Positions 1 through 13,575 of a stretch of DNA of 64,000 bases are shown here, one piece after another (position 1 is the first letter of the stretch; each line of letters opens with the position of its first letter). The notes under the pieces were generated by a model. It saw nothing but the letters and a program-made list of their open reading frames with translations, was not told the DNA's origin and searched no databases. Source of the DNA: Chrysomallon squamiferum (Eukaryota; Mollusca; Gastropoda; Neomphalida; Peltospiridae); contig CM022666.1 of the NCBI GenBank assembly GCA_012295275.1, positions 12,825,606 through 12,889,605 on the forward strand. Reading direction: 5' to 3'. The position numbers and the translations under genes are program-made.

Positions 1-703
1 GACGTCACAAACCTATTTGTAAAGGAATACAATGTAAAATATTTTGAAAAATGTAACTGGACTGCCATATTTTGATGTTAGCAGTGACAAGTGACCTAAC
101 AGAATAAAATAACAATTATTAGATAATAACGTTATTATTATACATGTATAAAGTGACGTAATACCGGTAAAATAATGAAATTCGTTTGTTGTTGCAGGTC
201 TTTAATACAAAGATCACTATCTGCATCTTTCATGTCTGTGCAGAACCAAATGTAATATGACGTCATCTAAAAATGGTGTTTAAGAAATCTTTTTAAGTGT
301 TGGCATTTGATTCACGAGTGTCAGTTAAATAAATATAAAGAACAAATATTTGCTTAAACATGAAGTGGTAATATAAATCGATATAAATTTGTTTGCTGGA
401 GGTAATGTCAACAGATACATTTTTTTTTTTATCTTATTTCCTTCATTTTTCATCTCTTTTGCACCCTGTAGCTTGTTCATCCAGTACTAAATTACTGAGT
501 TATTGTATTTTACTTTGGAATTTTGCATCATATTTTTTTTTTCAACATGAAATATTCATATTTGTAATTTGTATCTTCTCTATAACACCTTATAACCTAA
601 AATTATGTTTTTCTAAAACGATTATTCTGACATCATCATCATCATCATCATAGTCATCGTCATCTTCCTCGTTTGCGTCGTTGTTGTCATTGTTTTCACC
701 ATC

Positions 704-704
<1 letters not shown>

Positions 705-794
<90 letters not shown>
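705..794. repeat. (CT)n microsatellite, about 90 bp
   Basis: Perfect CT dinucleotide run. It is one of about fifteen long CT/GA tracts in the window and has no coding meaning, although it creates long Ser-Leu or Arg-Glu open frames. Confidence 0.95.
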
Positions 795-797
<3 letters not shown>

Positions 798-1289
798 TTT
801 ATCTTTTACCCTTTATTTTTTCAACCTCCATTATATCTTTGTTTTCGTTTTGACCTTGAAGCCAGATTGTATTAAAACATTTTTCATTGTGATTATTTCG
901 GCTATGATTTGTACAAAACATTTGTTCAGAGACGTAATTTCGTCTAATAGATACTCATATTTTGTACATGTTATTAAGCTTATGTCCTGTAATATTCGGT
1001 GAATCCGATTTCACAATAGACATTAATTTGCTGACAGGATTTGGTTGCCTCCCTTGAGACAACAGTATCGCATTCTAATCTGTTCGTTTTTTCATTTATT
1101 TAAATTATCAGATGTTGATTACAGACAGACGTGATTTATTAAACAAATTTATGTTAATATAACTGGCACCCATTCCGCACATCACATGCTTACACACAAC
1201 AACTCACAGACACATATACACATATACACACACGTACATGCATTTGATACGTACACACGCATACACAAGACTGTCTTGGTAGTAGAGGT

Positions 1290-1440
1290 AGTTGTTGTCT
1301 TGATGGCCAAGCGATGACTTCGCCCGCCTTCGGAATGCAGGCAAATGGGTGCCTTACGTTCGATTCTTGTAAGCGGCAACTGACGGGTTTGTGATGTCGT
1401 GATAGGACTTTGTCCTCCTGTGCAGTGGCTTCCTGAACAT
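1290..1440 (+). repeat. tRNA-derived SINE-like fragment
   Basis: A pol III A-box-like TGGCCAAGCG (1304-1313) is followed 54 bp later by GTTCGATTC (1358-1366), a perfect match to the B-box consensus GWTCRANNC. That spacing fits a tRNA with a long variable arm (Leu/Ser type). The surrounding sequence does not fold into a clean cloverleaf, so this is a SINE head or tRNA relic rather than a functional tRNA. The 3' limit is a guess. Confidence 0.45.
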
Positions 1441-1568
1441 GACTATGTGCAGAGTCTAATCAGACGTACATAAGACAGAGAATATTCAAAATCATACACT
1501 ACATCCGTACGTACATACATATACACATACATACATATATTCATAAAATAAATACATAAATTCATAAA

Positions 1569-1640
1569 TACATACATACATACATACATACATACATACA
1601 TACATACATACATACATACATACATACATACATACATACA
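1569..1640. repeat. (CATA)n microsatellite
   Basis: About 18 uninterrupted copies of the tetranucleotide, grading into CA repeats on the right. Confidence 0.95.
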
Positions 1641-2445
1641 CACACACTTTCGTACACATACAAATATACATAAACACACTCACACCCAGGCGCGCGTAAC
1701 AGAAAATGAGCAAAGAGGATTAGTATGTAACAAAGAGGTGCTCAGTGTGTGTCGTGACGGCTGGCTGTAGCCAAGGGGCAGGACACAATGAACGACATGT
1801 GTTTTGAGATTAGCCATGCAGCAGCAGCTTAATGCGTGATTGGTTTCTCAGTTAAAACTAAACGTTGGCGGCCTTTCGTGTTTAGAGCAAAAACTGAAAT
1901 AGTAAAGTTAGAGGTTAATGCACACTATCGTATTTCTTGCCTAGTGGAATCCTAAAGAATGTTGATTTATATACAGGTACCTAAAAAAAATCCTGAATAT
2001 TACGATAAATATTACATTGTGTGCCTCATCAAATTTTAAAGGATATTGTGTTCTGTTTATTGTGCCTAGACAAATTTTTAGGAATATTGTGTTTTCTGTG
2101 TACTGTTCCTAGTCACATCTTAACGGATATAGTGTTGTATTTATACTGGTGGTTAGTTAAATTTAAACATTTTTATTTCAACTGACTCCAGGTGGCATGT
2201 CAGACCAGAAAAAAATAGGATGTTTTATGCTCTGGTGCCAAACCAGAATTAAATTGTTCTTCTCTTTCTAGTCAGAACTAAATATACATTATGCCTCAGT
2301 TTTTGCGCCTACTGAAATATGTAAACACTGTGTTTTGTATATATTTTGCTGTAATGAGCATTGTGTTAAATGTTTTTAATTTTTCTTCATATTGTTTTGT
2401 CCGTGTATTTTTGTTATGGTGTTTTCGTTTATTTATATTTCATCC

Positions 2446-2577
<132 letters not shown>

Positions 2578-2715
2578 AATTTTGTCTTTCATAATGATAC
2601 AGTCACTGAATGAACGAAAGAATGAATATATAATTGAATGACAAAATGTGAATTACTAATGTTGAATACAGCGTATCAAACATCATTCATTACTTATGAA
2701 CCAGTGTTTCTCAAC

Positions 2716-2720
2716 ATAAC

Positions 2721-2753
<33 letters not shown>

Positions 2754-2836
2754 TAAATGTGAATTGTAAATGTTGACTACAGAGTATCAAACATCATTCA
2801 TTATTTCTGAACATAATAATACTAATAACAATAATG

Positions 2837-2933
<97 letters not shown>
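2716..2933. repeat. AAT and GAT trinucleotide repeats
   Basis: A short ATA run (2716-2752) is followed by a compound AAT then GAT tract (about 2838-2933). Together they flank a duplicated phrase containing 'tatcaaacatcattcatta' (near 2676 and 2788). The last repeat ends about 70 bp before the 3' splice site at 3001. Confidence 0.9.
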
Positions 2934-2934
<1 letters not shown>

Positions 2935-3020
2935 AATAACAACAATAATAGAAACAACAACAATATCATCATTATCTATAATAAACAAGATTCTATTTCA
3001 GATCTGAGTCGGAATGAGAG

Positions 3021-4520
3021 ATGAATATCAGAAATCAAATCAAGAGATTCTGGAAACAAATCACAGTCATCATACTCATCTACACCCTTCTGCACGTCCT
3101 AGTACTGGTAAGAACATCTCAAGTTTTTCATATTTGTATTCATCTACACCCTTCTGCACGTCCTAGTACTGGTAAGAACATCTTAAGTTTTTCATATTTG
3201 TATTCATGTAAACGCATTTTAATTTTGTAATGAAACAATATCTACACCCTTCTGCACGTCCTAGTACTGGTAAGAACATCTCAAGTTTTACATTTACATC
3301 GAATCTCTTTCTGTCTTTGTGTACGTACGGTTGTATATTTGTACGTTCTGTGTTTACATATTTGTATTATGTATTCTTATGTATATATATATATATATAT
3401 ATATGTTTGCATTTATATATGTATGTATGTACGTGTGTTCGAATGAATGCATGCATGTATGTCTGTACATACATATGTATTATACATGTACGTAGGTGTG
3501 TACGTATGTGTGTGAATGTATGTGTGTGTGTGTGTTGAGTGGGTGTGGAGTGGGTGTCTGAAAGTTGTCTGTCTGTCTGTGTCTGTATCAGACAGTGGGT
3601 GTATGACTGTGGATGTGCATTACGTCAAGTGACAGGTCTACTTTCAGAGTCCTGTGTGCATGCTGGGAGTCGTGCCGCTGTCGTACTACCCGCAATACGA
3701 CGGAGCTGAGCAAAACCCCGACCTGACAATCGTCACAGCGTACTTCAACCTCGGCAGATTCCGTAAAGGAGACAAAGGAAATTACTTCGGACCCGGGCTG
3801 TACAAGACGTGGGCCTCGGCGTACCAGTACATGCACAACCCTGTCGTTCTGTACACGGACAGCGACGACTTCGCCGACATGTTCTCGACTATTCGATCAG
3901 AGACGGCAAACATGACTACAGTGATAAAAGTGAAAAGAAACGATCTGTGGGCTTTCAAGTGGTTACCCAGAATACGAGAAATCTATTCCGATCCCGGCTA
4001 TCCGAAGTTTTACCCCAACACTGTTATCCCTGAGTACGCGTGTGTGCAGCATGCCAAATACGCATGCGTAGAAGACGCCATTTTGAAGAAACATGTGACC
4101 ACAAAATACGTCATGTGGCTGGATATAGGATACTTCCGGTTAATCGTAGAACGGAAACGCCGCTTCCGAATGACTTTACCGCCTGGTTTTGACGCACAGA
4201 AGATAGCAATTAATCAAATACACTCTAAAAGTTTAACAGAAACGCCCAAAGAGATTTTCTACAATAACGACCTTTGGGTAGGAGGAGGGCTGGTGCTAGG
4301 GGAGGCAACTCTTTTTCTGAAGTTCATAAAGACGTACCGACTGGCCGTTGAGAGATACCTCGACATGTCACTCAGCAGCACAGATCAGCAGGTGTTGTTC
4401 GCAATGTACACAAAACACGAAATGGAAGTGTTACATCCCGTCCAGCTTCAGCTCTACGTGTGGAATATATTCGGCAGTTGTTGGTATTACTTAGGATACC
4501 AGTGCTATAAGGAGTTATGA
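3021..4520 (+). CDS. HtrL/YibB-family type II membrane protein (putative glycosyltransferase-like)
   Basis: Two coding exons, 3021-3107 and 3648-4520, join in phase 0 to give 319 residues. Exon 1 follows an acceptor ending at 3001; an in-frame TGA at 3015-3017 supports the ATG at 3021. Exon 1 encodes a short basic N-terminus and a hydrophobic segment (about residues 13-29), a signal anchor that places the rest in the Golgi/ER lumen (inference). Exon 2 has the family hallmark TIVTAYFNLGRF (56-67), YTDSDDF (98-104), WLDIGYF (186-192) and a VGGGLVLG glycine-rich stretch. NMT at 117-119 is a possible glycosylation site. The family (Pfam HtrL_YibB) has no settled reaction; the acidic motifs suggest a GT-A-like sugar-nucleotide enzyme, which is inference. 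The donor after exon 1 is GTAAGA at 3108, and two further copies of this exon edge lie in the intron. Confidence 0.85.
3077..3290 (+). repeat. Three tandem copies of the exon 1 3' end and splice donor
   Basis: The last 31 coding bases of HtrL-like exon 1, its GTAAGAAC donor and about 25 bp of intron recur. Donor GT dinucleotides are at 3108, 3172 and 3270. Copies 1 and 2 are head to tail (period 64); copy 3 is separated by about 30 bp of other sequence. Only the first donor keeps the reading frame open into exon 2. The second shifts the frame, and the third would include the stop at 3228. Confidence 0.9.
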
Positions 4521-4820
4521 TTTTCGCCAGTATTTAGCTTTCTTCGCGTAAATTAGATCAAACACAATTCGTGCAAAACGGTTCGAGAGTGGAAAACGAA
4601 AGTGAAAGTAGCAGTATTATATATTTAAAAAGTTTTATTTATTCATTCATTCATTCATTCATTCATTTAAATAAGAAACAAAATCACTGGTATTGTATTT
4701 ATTACCCAAATGAATTTTATTTATTTTTTAATGACACTTGCATAAAGCTATCTGCATTTTGGGTCACACAATTACTTACTTACTTACTTACTTATTTACT
4801 TACTTAGTTGGTTTTTTTAT

Positions 4821-4852
<32 letters not shown>

Positions 4853-5593
4853 TTTTTTTGCACCGTCCCTTTCTTTAACATCAATAGAGTAATGTGCCTT
4901 TAAAAGCTTCTGTTTTATCGTGATACCGAAGGCGTTGTTTTCATCATTGTCGTTATTGTTCCTGCGTTGAACTCTATGCAATAATTCATAACGTTTCATT
5001 GCAGTTTTATAATTATTTAAAACGACAATTAATTTTTATTGTGAACTGAATAGAAAATGGAGGATGCGTAGATTCCTGTGTGTGGTCAGTGTGTGATGTT
5101 TTAATGACGTAATGAGAAATGACTTTTGTTATAACTTGTTTTTTTACTCATTCGGTGAAACTATTTCATGTCCACAATTTTTTTTTTATTTTTTTTTTTT
5201 TTCACTAAGTTTAATTTTAATAGTAACCATTTTTACACATGGATGACGTCAGATTTTTCAGAGGAGTTTTCGTGAGAAATATTCCCGAATGGTTCCCTTT
5301 AATGTCATTTAATTATTCATTTTAGATTTTCTGATTAAAAATACTATTTCTTCAGAATAAACGATATCTTTAAACATTCCGTCAGAATGTAACACTTTTA
5401 AAATTAAAACATTCCATCGTTAATCAACATTCCAATACAAGTGTGATATATCTGTTTTTATATGTAAACAATCACATACGCACACAAACATATCCATAAT
5501 CACATATACACGCATAAACATACACAAACATACGACACACACCAAGCATGCATGCATACACATACATACATACATGCACACATATGCAGATAT

Positions 5594-5643
<50 letters not shown>

Positions 5644-6032
5644 ACATATGAGACATACAATAATATTCACTTGTTTTTATTATTTTTCTATTAATATTTT
5701 CTTTATGATCGTTCATAATCTTTTGCATTTATGTGTCTGTGTTTTTAAAAACAATTAAAATCTAAATAAAAGAAAATATTTTTCTATGTCGGCTTTTGTT
5801 TATTATTATTGTATTTATCATCGTCACCATCATTTGAACAGGGTTTGTGGTAGATGAGGTATAACTGCAAACACAACAAATAATCGTGTTTTCGATTAAT
5901 CGGAACGGGGTAGGACAGAGGTTTGAGAGGAGTCACAGTTATATATTTCATATCGAAATATCGAGATATCTTGATAACAAAACATGGGGTAGAAACATGT
6001 ATCAGTTAGAAGAATACCTACACTCTGAAGCA

Positions 6033-6035
6033 TTC

Positions 6036-6103
<68 letters not shown>

Positions 6104-6158
6104 AGTGTGTGTGTGTGTCTAAAAACGTGAAACTCGCTGATTTTGTGTTAATCCAGAG

Positions 6159-6216
<58 letters not shown>

Positions 6217-6271
6217 AGTGTGTGTGTATGTCTAAAAACGTGAAACTCGCTGATTTTGTGTTAATCCAGAG

Positions 6272-6323
<52 letters not shown>

Positions 6324-6361
6324 AGTGTGTGTTTGAAACTTGATTTTGTGTTAATCCAGAG

Positions 6362-6423
<62 letters not shown>
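6033..6423 (+). repeat. Compound minisatellite: (TTA)n plus a unique spacer, 3-4 units
   Basis: Blocks of 15-22 TTA triplets alternate with a spacer running from 'aaagtgtgtgt' to 'ttaatccagag'. Spacers lie at about 6102-6160, 6216-6273 and 6322-6361. The third spacer has lost about 18 bp from its middle. A final TTA block ends at 6423. The unit is about 110 bp. Confidence 0.9.
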
Positions 6424-7091
6424 TTATATTTATTTCTTTCCTTTTTTTTTTTTTTTTTCTGTTTTCTGTTTAGTGTACATATGTTTATTTGTAATTATTT
6501 ATTAATAATTAATTAATTCATTCATTCATTCATTCATTCATTCTTGTTTAGTGTGATATATGAGGAAAAACAGAGCCAAGTACAGGATATTTTATATTCA
6601 CCTTCACTGACGAAACTGACAAAGAGCCATGAAGCATTAACACGAAGGGTAAACCATTGAATGTACGCACTAAAACGGAACATTCTTGCTATCCAACGAG
6701 TTTCAGGACAGAACTAATCTACACATTAGCTATATCCTACTTTAACCATTTCTTTTTTCTTTCTTTTAAAAATAAAATCCAAATTCATCGAAATTCCAGT
6801 ACGATCTACTTCAAACCCCCTAAGCAAAAGTAAACATGAAGAAAATTGTGTTTATTTTAAGCGAACTGAAACAGTCGATGACTAAGAATGAGCAGTTGAA
6901 AAAAAAGAAAGAACTTTGTAACGAACAAAAGAAAATCATAAGCTGCTTAGAGAAAGTCGATGTACACACAGTCATTATATTTATTTTCTCTGGGTATAAT
7001 TAGTATTAACAATTATCTCGCTGAAATTATCGCAATTTGTAACGATTTTTAAACGAGAGAGTGAGTAAGATAAACAGAAGAGAGAGAGAGG

Positions 7092-7206
<115 letters not shown>

Positions 7207-7696
7207 TGTGTGTGTGTACGAAAGAGATAAAGAAAAATAAAGAAATAGAGAGAAACACAAAAACAGAGCTAGTGACAGATCTCAAATAATGTCTGAATCT
7301 ATAGACACACTGTCCATGCAACAAAAAACCGTAACACTAATGAAGCAAAAATCAAAAGCCATCGTAAATATTGTTTTAATGTTTGAAAAAGGTTTGATAT
7401 TCGGTTCATCGATAAAATACGTCGACGTTTTCCTTGTTTGTTTTTTTCATATCATCATTACTAAACAATATACATTTACTGGTTGCATTATTTTTATATT
7501 TTTATCATTTAAAAATATCTTGCATCAAACTACTATAAGAAATGTGTACTAGAGCAACAATGCACTAAATCATCACATTGAGTTTGTATTGTTGTTTACT
7601 TATGTATTGATGTAAATAAGAAAAACTAAGACTGTATAAGCTTTTTATTTTTTGTAAATATTTAAATTCCGAAAACAATTTAAACCAAACCAAAAC

Positions 7697-7883
<187 letters not shown>

Positions 7884-9042
7884 ACTATATATATATATAT
7901 AGCATTTATCATATAAATCTTTTCATTTCCATTCAAATTAGAACACGTTTTCAAAATAACAAGCAAATCTATAATCACCACCTCATTACGTCAACGAATG
8001 TTCTAACAAGAGAGAACAATGCACACAATGGGTAATCAGACGTGGATGTAACACGCTACCCTACCTGGCGCTTCTGTTACATTAACCAGCAGCTACAACG
8101 TATTAGGTAATTAAGCCGGCGTGACAAACATAATAACAGTTGATTATCAAACGCACGCATTCAGATCAGATAATATTGTAACGAGAAATTAACAACTGTT
8201 ACGTAACACAGAGAAAAATATACGCATATAATATATATTCATAATCTTTGATAATAGATAAAAAAGAAAATACTGATTTAATCTCCATAAACCGTATATG
8301 ATGAATGACTGTATAAGAATCTAATGATTAAAAACAAGTTTTTTGAATGGGTGAGGTTAGAGAAAAATAATAATTAGAACTAGTAAATTTTTAAAATACT
8401 GTGCAGTATGTAACAATTAGCTGTTTGTTATGATAACAAAACAGATTTAACTGTATAATGGGCTAATGCATAAATGATTAGTTAGAAAAATTATTTTAGA
8501 TGTATGATGTTCAGTGAATTAAAAAAATACATATATTTATAATGATACAATGATCCATAGGGCTACTAAGTAAACAATAACAACAATAAAAAGCCAACAA
8601 GGGAAAAGGACACTTTCATTCATGTCTGTACATCAATCAACGACGTTACACTCCATAACACCGCCTCTACCACACCACTACCACGACCGCTGCAACTACC
8701 CCATCATTACACTACAAAGAAAATTACACAGCAGTCATCCCATTTATCCAGATGTTGTAAACAACGTCGAAGCAGCCGTCGTAAATATCTATTCTGCAGA
8801 CAGTAGGGCGACATCTGTAAAAACTGTTATTAACACAGAGTTGTGGCGAACGACGTTGTAACAACAGCAGCAGCGTCCTCGCTAATAACCGCTCAAACGA
8901 ATAGCGTGGCAGTGAACGGAGAGGAGGTGGTCTCTGAAAACTGAACGTTCAATAACAGAAAACAGAGAGCGTTAACGAGGGCGGTTCCAGAAATAGGAAG
9001 GTCCAGTCTCACTGTTGTGAAATAATACGAAGTACTAGTTTA

Positions 9043-9045
<3 letters not shown>

Positions 9046-9100
<55 letters not shown>
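9046..9100. repeat. (CA)n microsatellite
   Basis: Perfect CA run of about 55 bp. Confidence 0.95.
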
Positions 9101-9102
<2 letters not shown>

Positions 9103-10490
9103 TAACTTGCATATATATATTTATTTATTTATTTAACTGACACAAGCAGACCAATGCGTAGATTCAGCGTGTTATCTGTGATATATATATATTTAAAAGC
9201 GGATATAAAATATTACTGACTATCTAACAGATAACCTGCTGAATGTAGGCACGTGTTCTGTGTCAGTTCATAGCAACATCCTAAATACGATACGAGATAC
9301 GCGCAGAATGATAATAAAATGATTACAGTTGAGTGTAAATCACATTTCAGCCCAGCCGAATCGGTTTGTCTCCATCTTTACTCTTTGTCTGACACCCGCG
9401 AATTCAGATACCAGCCTGTGACCTGGTTTGGTTTGTCAATGGTGGATTAAAAAAAATAAAAAAGGAATTTGTAATTTAAACCGAAACGGGTTTGTTCTCT
9501 CAGTATCTGAATGGTATCTGATACTGCGTGAACACAGACGTAAGAGGTGTAGAGGTTTTCGGTTAAATAAAATAATTTTATCTTTCATCAACAGAGCTGA
9601 GATCTCTCATATGAAGTATTTCTACAACAGTACTAAATTAATTCAGTGTAGTTCATTACCGAGTCTCTACCACAACACTGCAAACACACGCGACTACATT
9701 TCTTTATGTTTTAATTTATTTCAATCTTATTATCCTCCATTTTCTTTCATCCAAAATAATTTCATTCACAGGTTTAAGATGCACTGTTTTGTATGACACC
9801 GATTTTCTTGGTTAAGATATCGTTGAACATTTATTCACTGAGTCAGACATTCATTCGTTCAATCAGTCATTCATTCATATGACGTCATTAAGAAATTTCG
9901 TGTAGTAACACATCTAAAGATGTAAATGCTTTTAATACTAACAAGAATCTGTGTTAAAAGAATTGTCTTGTACACACAAATGATCAACAAAAAACCACAC
10001 AAAATATTCTGTTAATTAGTTATAAGTTCAGTGATGACTTTGTCCACATCTAGAAATGAAACCAGCTAACGACAACTAATGGAGTACAACTTCCGGTTAG
10101 CTACAGAGGAAGCTTTCACACATCTTAGATCTTCCCGCCTCTCTGAAATAGAAAAACACGCGCAAATACCTTCAGACATTAATTATAGACTTTCAAACCA
10201 ACCATTCCTTCCTAAAATGCGGATTTATCAAATGCTTAAACTCTGTTATTAAAAATATAAAAAAACAAAACAATTGCAGATCGAAGTATACTTAATAGAT
10301 ATTATGTTAAATGCAATTCTATTGGTCGAATGAAACTGATAAGAAGAAGTTATAAAGTGTTATACCTTTATAATCTGCAGGACATTAATAGAAAAAAATA
10401 ATATGGAAATGCCGTAAGTTTTATTACTATTTTTCCTTATTATATATCGCTATTATTATTATTAATATTCATATTTATTATTATTTTTCA

Positions 10491-10524
<34 letters not shown>

Positions 10525-10816
10525 TTGTCATCAGTATAAAATGATCAAAGTTACGCTAATTTCACCATTTGTTTTAAATCTTGAATTTCTTATAATTATT
10601 AGCTAATTTTTGTTTATCATTTTTTTATTTTTTTTTATTGAAAAGATTATTTTACTCTTGATCACAGCGAGTATTCAAATGATTGTGACGCTGCTGTTGT
10701 TATTGTTGATGTTACTGTTGTTGTCGTTGTTGTCAGTTTTCTCTCAGTTGTTTGTTATTATCATAAATAAACTTGTAAAAGTATAATTTGTTTTTTAAAA
10801 TATTAATTCTCTTTAG

Positions 10817-12296
10817 AAAAGGACAGAAATGGTTAACATGGGTTTTGTTGCTGACACGTGTAACTGCACGTGGAATTATCTTACTCCACCAAACAGAAAC
10901 TAACAACATTAATGTAACTGTCCAGTCAACTGACGTCACTCCAGAACTAAGTGACATCACTGTCCAGCCAGATGACGATACAACCCAGTCAAATGACATC
11001 ACGTATGAGTCAGATGTTGTCACCTATCAGCCGCCGGGCATCACATCTGATTCAAATGGCGTGTCACGCGAAATAAGCGAGAAAACCACACAACAATCAC
11101 CTCCTGTCATTATAACCAATCCAACCGGCATAAATGATGGAGATAAGTTAAATACAACAACAATAGTTAGTACGGAAGGTCAAAATGACGCCGTTACTAA
11201 AGAAATAAATAGGGATAACACGACACCACCTGCTGTAACAAGGGAAACAACTGATGATGTCAATCAGACTTTACAGAATGTCCTGTCTATCGACCCAGTC
11301 TTCGGTGACGCAAACAGTACTGTGACGTCAACGACAAAGATTGTAGGCCTTTACGTCAGTTACGTCACCACTCCGCTGTTTGCAGTGTTGGGTATCTTTG
11401 GTAACGCTTTGACGGTTGCCGTGATGACACACAAGGCGTTTTCGTCAATGACAATGAGCATCATTCTGACAGCTCTCTCCGTGTCTGACACCACGTTTCT
11501 GCTCATGCAGCCGTTCACGAAGCAGTGGGTAACCCAGCTTCTGGGGAAAGACATTCGCGCGCTGGATGACGCGTCGTGCAAAATCTTCTTCGTCATCCTG
11601 AAAACGGCGAAAATGTCTTCTTCTTGGTTTGTTGTGCTCGTCTGTTTTGAGCGTTTCGTTGCCGTCTGGTTTCCCCTGCACGCGAGAATCATCAACAGCA
11701 GACGCAACATTTCAGTCTCTCTCGTCGTCATCGTGTCCACGGCGCTCGTTTTCAACGGATTCTGGTCGTTCGCTTCGAAAGTCATCGACGGCGTGTACTG
11801 CACAGTCAACTACTCACAACCAGATTTTGCTACAAAAACCCAGATCTTCTCTCTGGCTGGAATTCTCATGTATGTTGGGATCCCGACCATTCTTCTTGCA
11901 ATCATGACCCCAGCCATCATCTTCCGCCTCCTTCACCAAGCAAAAATGTTGCAGTCTTTGTCCAGCACGACTCTTCGCAAAAGAGACCACAACCAGAAAA
12001 CCGTGGCCATGTTAATGAGCGTCACTGTCGCCTACATTCTGCTTGCGTCTCCCATTGCGATGGTTTTCATCGTTGCTGTTGTTCAGAAGCAGAATCTCTT
12101 CCAGACCAGGGATCCGGTGATTTCCGTGATGCGCGAAGTGGCGCAGCCGCTGGAACTGTTGAACTATTCCATCAACTTCTTTCTGTACGTCGCCTTCAGC
12201 AAGACATTTCGTGGTCGCGTTGCGGAGATTTTTGGTTGCAAGGTTAGCAAGAAAAGTTTGTCCACGGAACTTTCTATAACACGAACAACTACGTGA
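10817..12296 (+). CDS. Rhodopsin-class GPCR, peptide-receptor-like (5' exon missing)
   Basis: A single large terminal exon begins after the acceptor 'attctctttag' with a phase-2 junction and gives 492 residues to the TGA. No in-frame ATG exists before TM1, so a short upstream exon must supply the start. Near the exon start a hydrophobic WLTWVLLL stretch looks like the end of a signal peptide. A Thr/Ser/Asp-rich extracellular region of about 150 residues follows, with five N-x-S/T sites. Seven membrane segments start near residue 179. Landmarks are LSVSD (Asp 2.50), Cys in DASCKIFF paired with VYCTVNY, ERF in place of DRY, ASP in TM6 without the usual CWxP tryptophan, and NYSINFFLY in TM7, a form seen in FMRFamide-type peptide receptors. 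It should act at the plasma membrane through G proteins; the ligand is unknown. Confidence 0.85.
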
Positions 12297-12377
12297 GGAC
12301 CGTCCATTTAATTATTTTACTACTACTACTATTACTACCGCTGTTCTTGTTGTCGTTGTATGTTGTTGTTGTTAATA

Positions 12378-12429
<52 letters not shown>

Positions 12430-13514
12430 AAACAAAATCACAAGATACAAGACATAAACACATCGACCAAGTCCAGATTCGTGAAACATTTTTCCTAATT
12501 TAATCATTCCGAAATATTCCGAAGAGTTTAATCCTTGCGATTCCGATTACAAACGAACACGACCAGTTGGTGAGTTCGTATCTTAATATACGGAAAAACT
12601 ATTTACTTTAATATTTATTGAAATATTTATGCTGTTTTCTTCTTAATCAGTTTTTGTGACTTTATAGCTATATAATTTTTTCATTTTATTTTTAAATCTT
12701 CTTCTCTTTCTTCATTGTTTTCTTTTTCTTCTTTTTCTCTCCGTGAACGTTTTATTTTGAACGTCACAAGTATATTTGTTGAATTAACTGCGAAAATAAA
12801 CAGATCGAGTCACGTGTTTATCTGTATATTTATTTACAGTATGATTTATTTTGTAATCCTTTTCTCTTTTTTCCCCTCTAAAACACATTTTCGGATGATT
12901 CGATAAGAGATTTAGTTTGGTTTGTAAACTGAAACATTAAAGCGATTGGGGTGTAAGTGATTTTACAGCTGTTGAACGGGCGGTATTTCGCAAAGTGCCT
13001 ATTGACTGTTTTCAAGAGGTTTAAATTTTTGTTGTCAGATTTACTGTGTGAAATTGTCAAATGGAAATAAATATGACACTGACAAAACGGTTTTTGTGAG
13101 GTTTATGATATCAGAATACCATAATTTCTTGTTAAACAGTAAAATAATATCTCGAAGGAGACTTTTAAATCATAATTCACAAGGAAAGTCTGTGCTTTTT
13201 GTCCACGGAAAACTGCTACCAGTGTCAAAAGAAGATTGTTGTTATTGTGAACGTAGAGTTTTCCAAACGTGTTAATACACTGAATTAAGGCATCTGTTAA
13301 ACTGATGACATTATGACAAATTAGCTAACTATAAGTTAATATTAAATACGTATACAAGAACCTTTTTTTTTTTTTTTTTTTCAGTGACTCTCTCTGACAA
13401 ATTGTGTACTATTATTGAGTACTGGGACAAGAGGCGATCAAACCGCCAGAACGCGTTCAATTTACTGTTCTTCAACCAATGTGTTTAAAATGGCATCTTG
13501 TTCTTTTGTTTGTT

Positions 13515-13519
<5 letters not shown>

Positions 13520-13573
<54 letters not shown>
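13520..13573. repeat. (CT)n microsatellite
   Basis: Perfect CT run of about 54 bp followed by a short AC run. Confidence 0.95.

Positions 13574-13575
<2 letters not shown>

Noticed and set aside
590-875. Long open frames of Arg-Glu, Ser-Leu or similar dipeptides (also at 2291-2641, 7027-7324, 7565-7981, 28843-29382, 29926-30273)
   Set aside because: They are translations of CT/GA microsatellites, which lack stop codons in every frame. They do not represent proteins.
1443-1713. Met-Tyr-Val-Cys repeat frames here and at 5420-5728 and 20062-20490
   Set aside because: Translations of CATA/TA tetranucleotide repeats.
8622-8861. 79-codon plus-strand open frame starting MSVHQSTTLHSITPPL
   Set aside because: Not supported by splice sites, repeats elsewhere or family resemblance; it lies in ordinary intergenic sequence.
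11360-11809. Minus-strand open frames of up to 149 codons across the GPCR 1 exon, and similar plus-strand frames at 17767-18165
   Set aside because: They are antisense shadows of the real receptor frames, whose seven-helix pattern and paralogy are clear.
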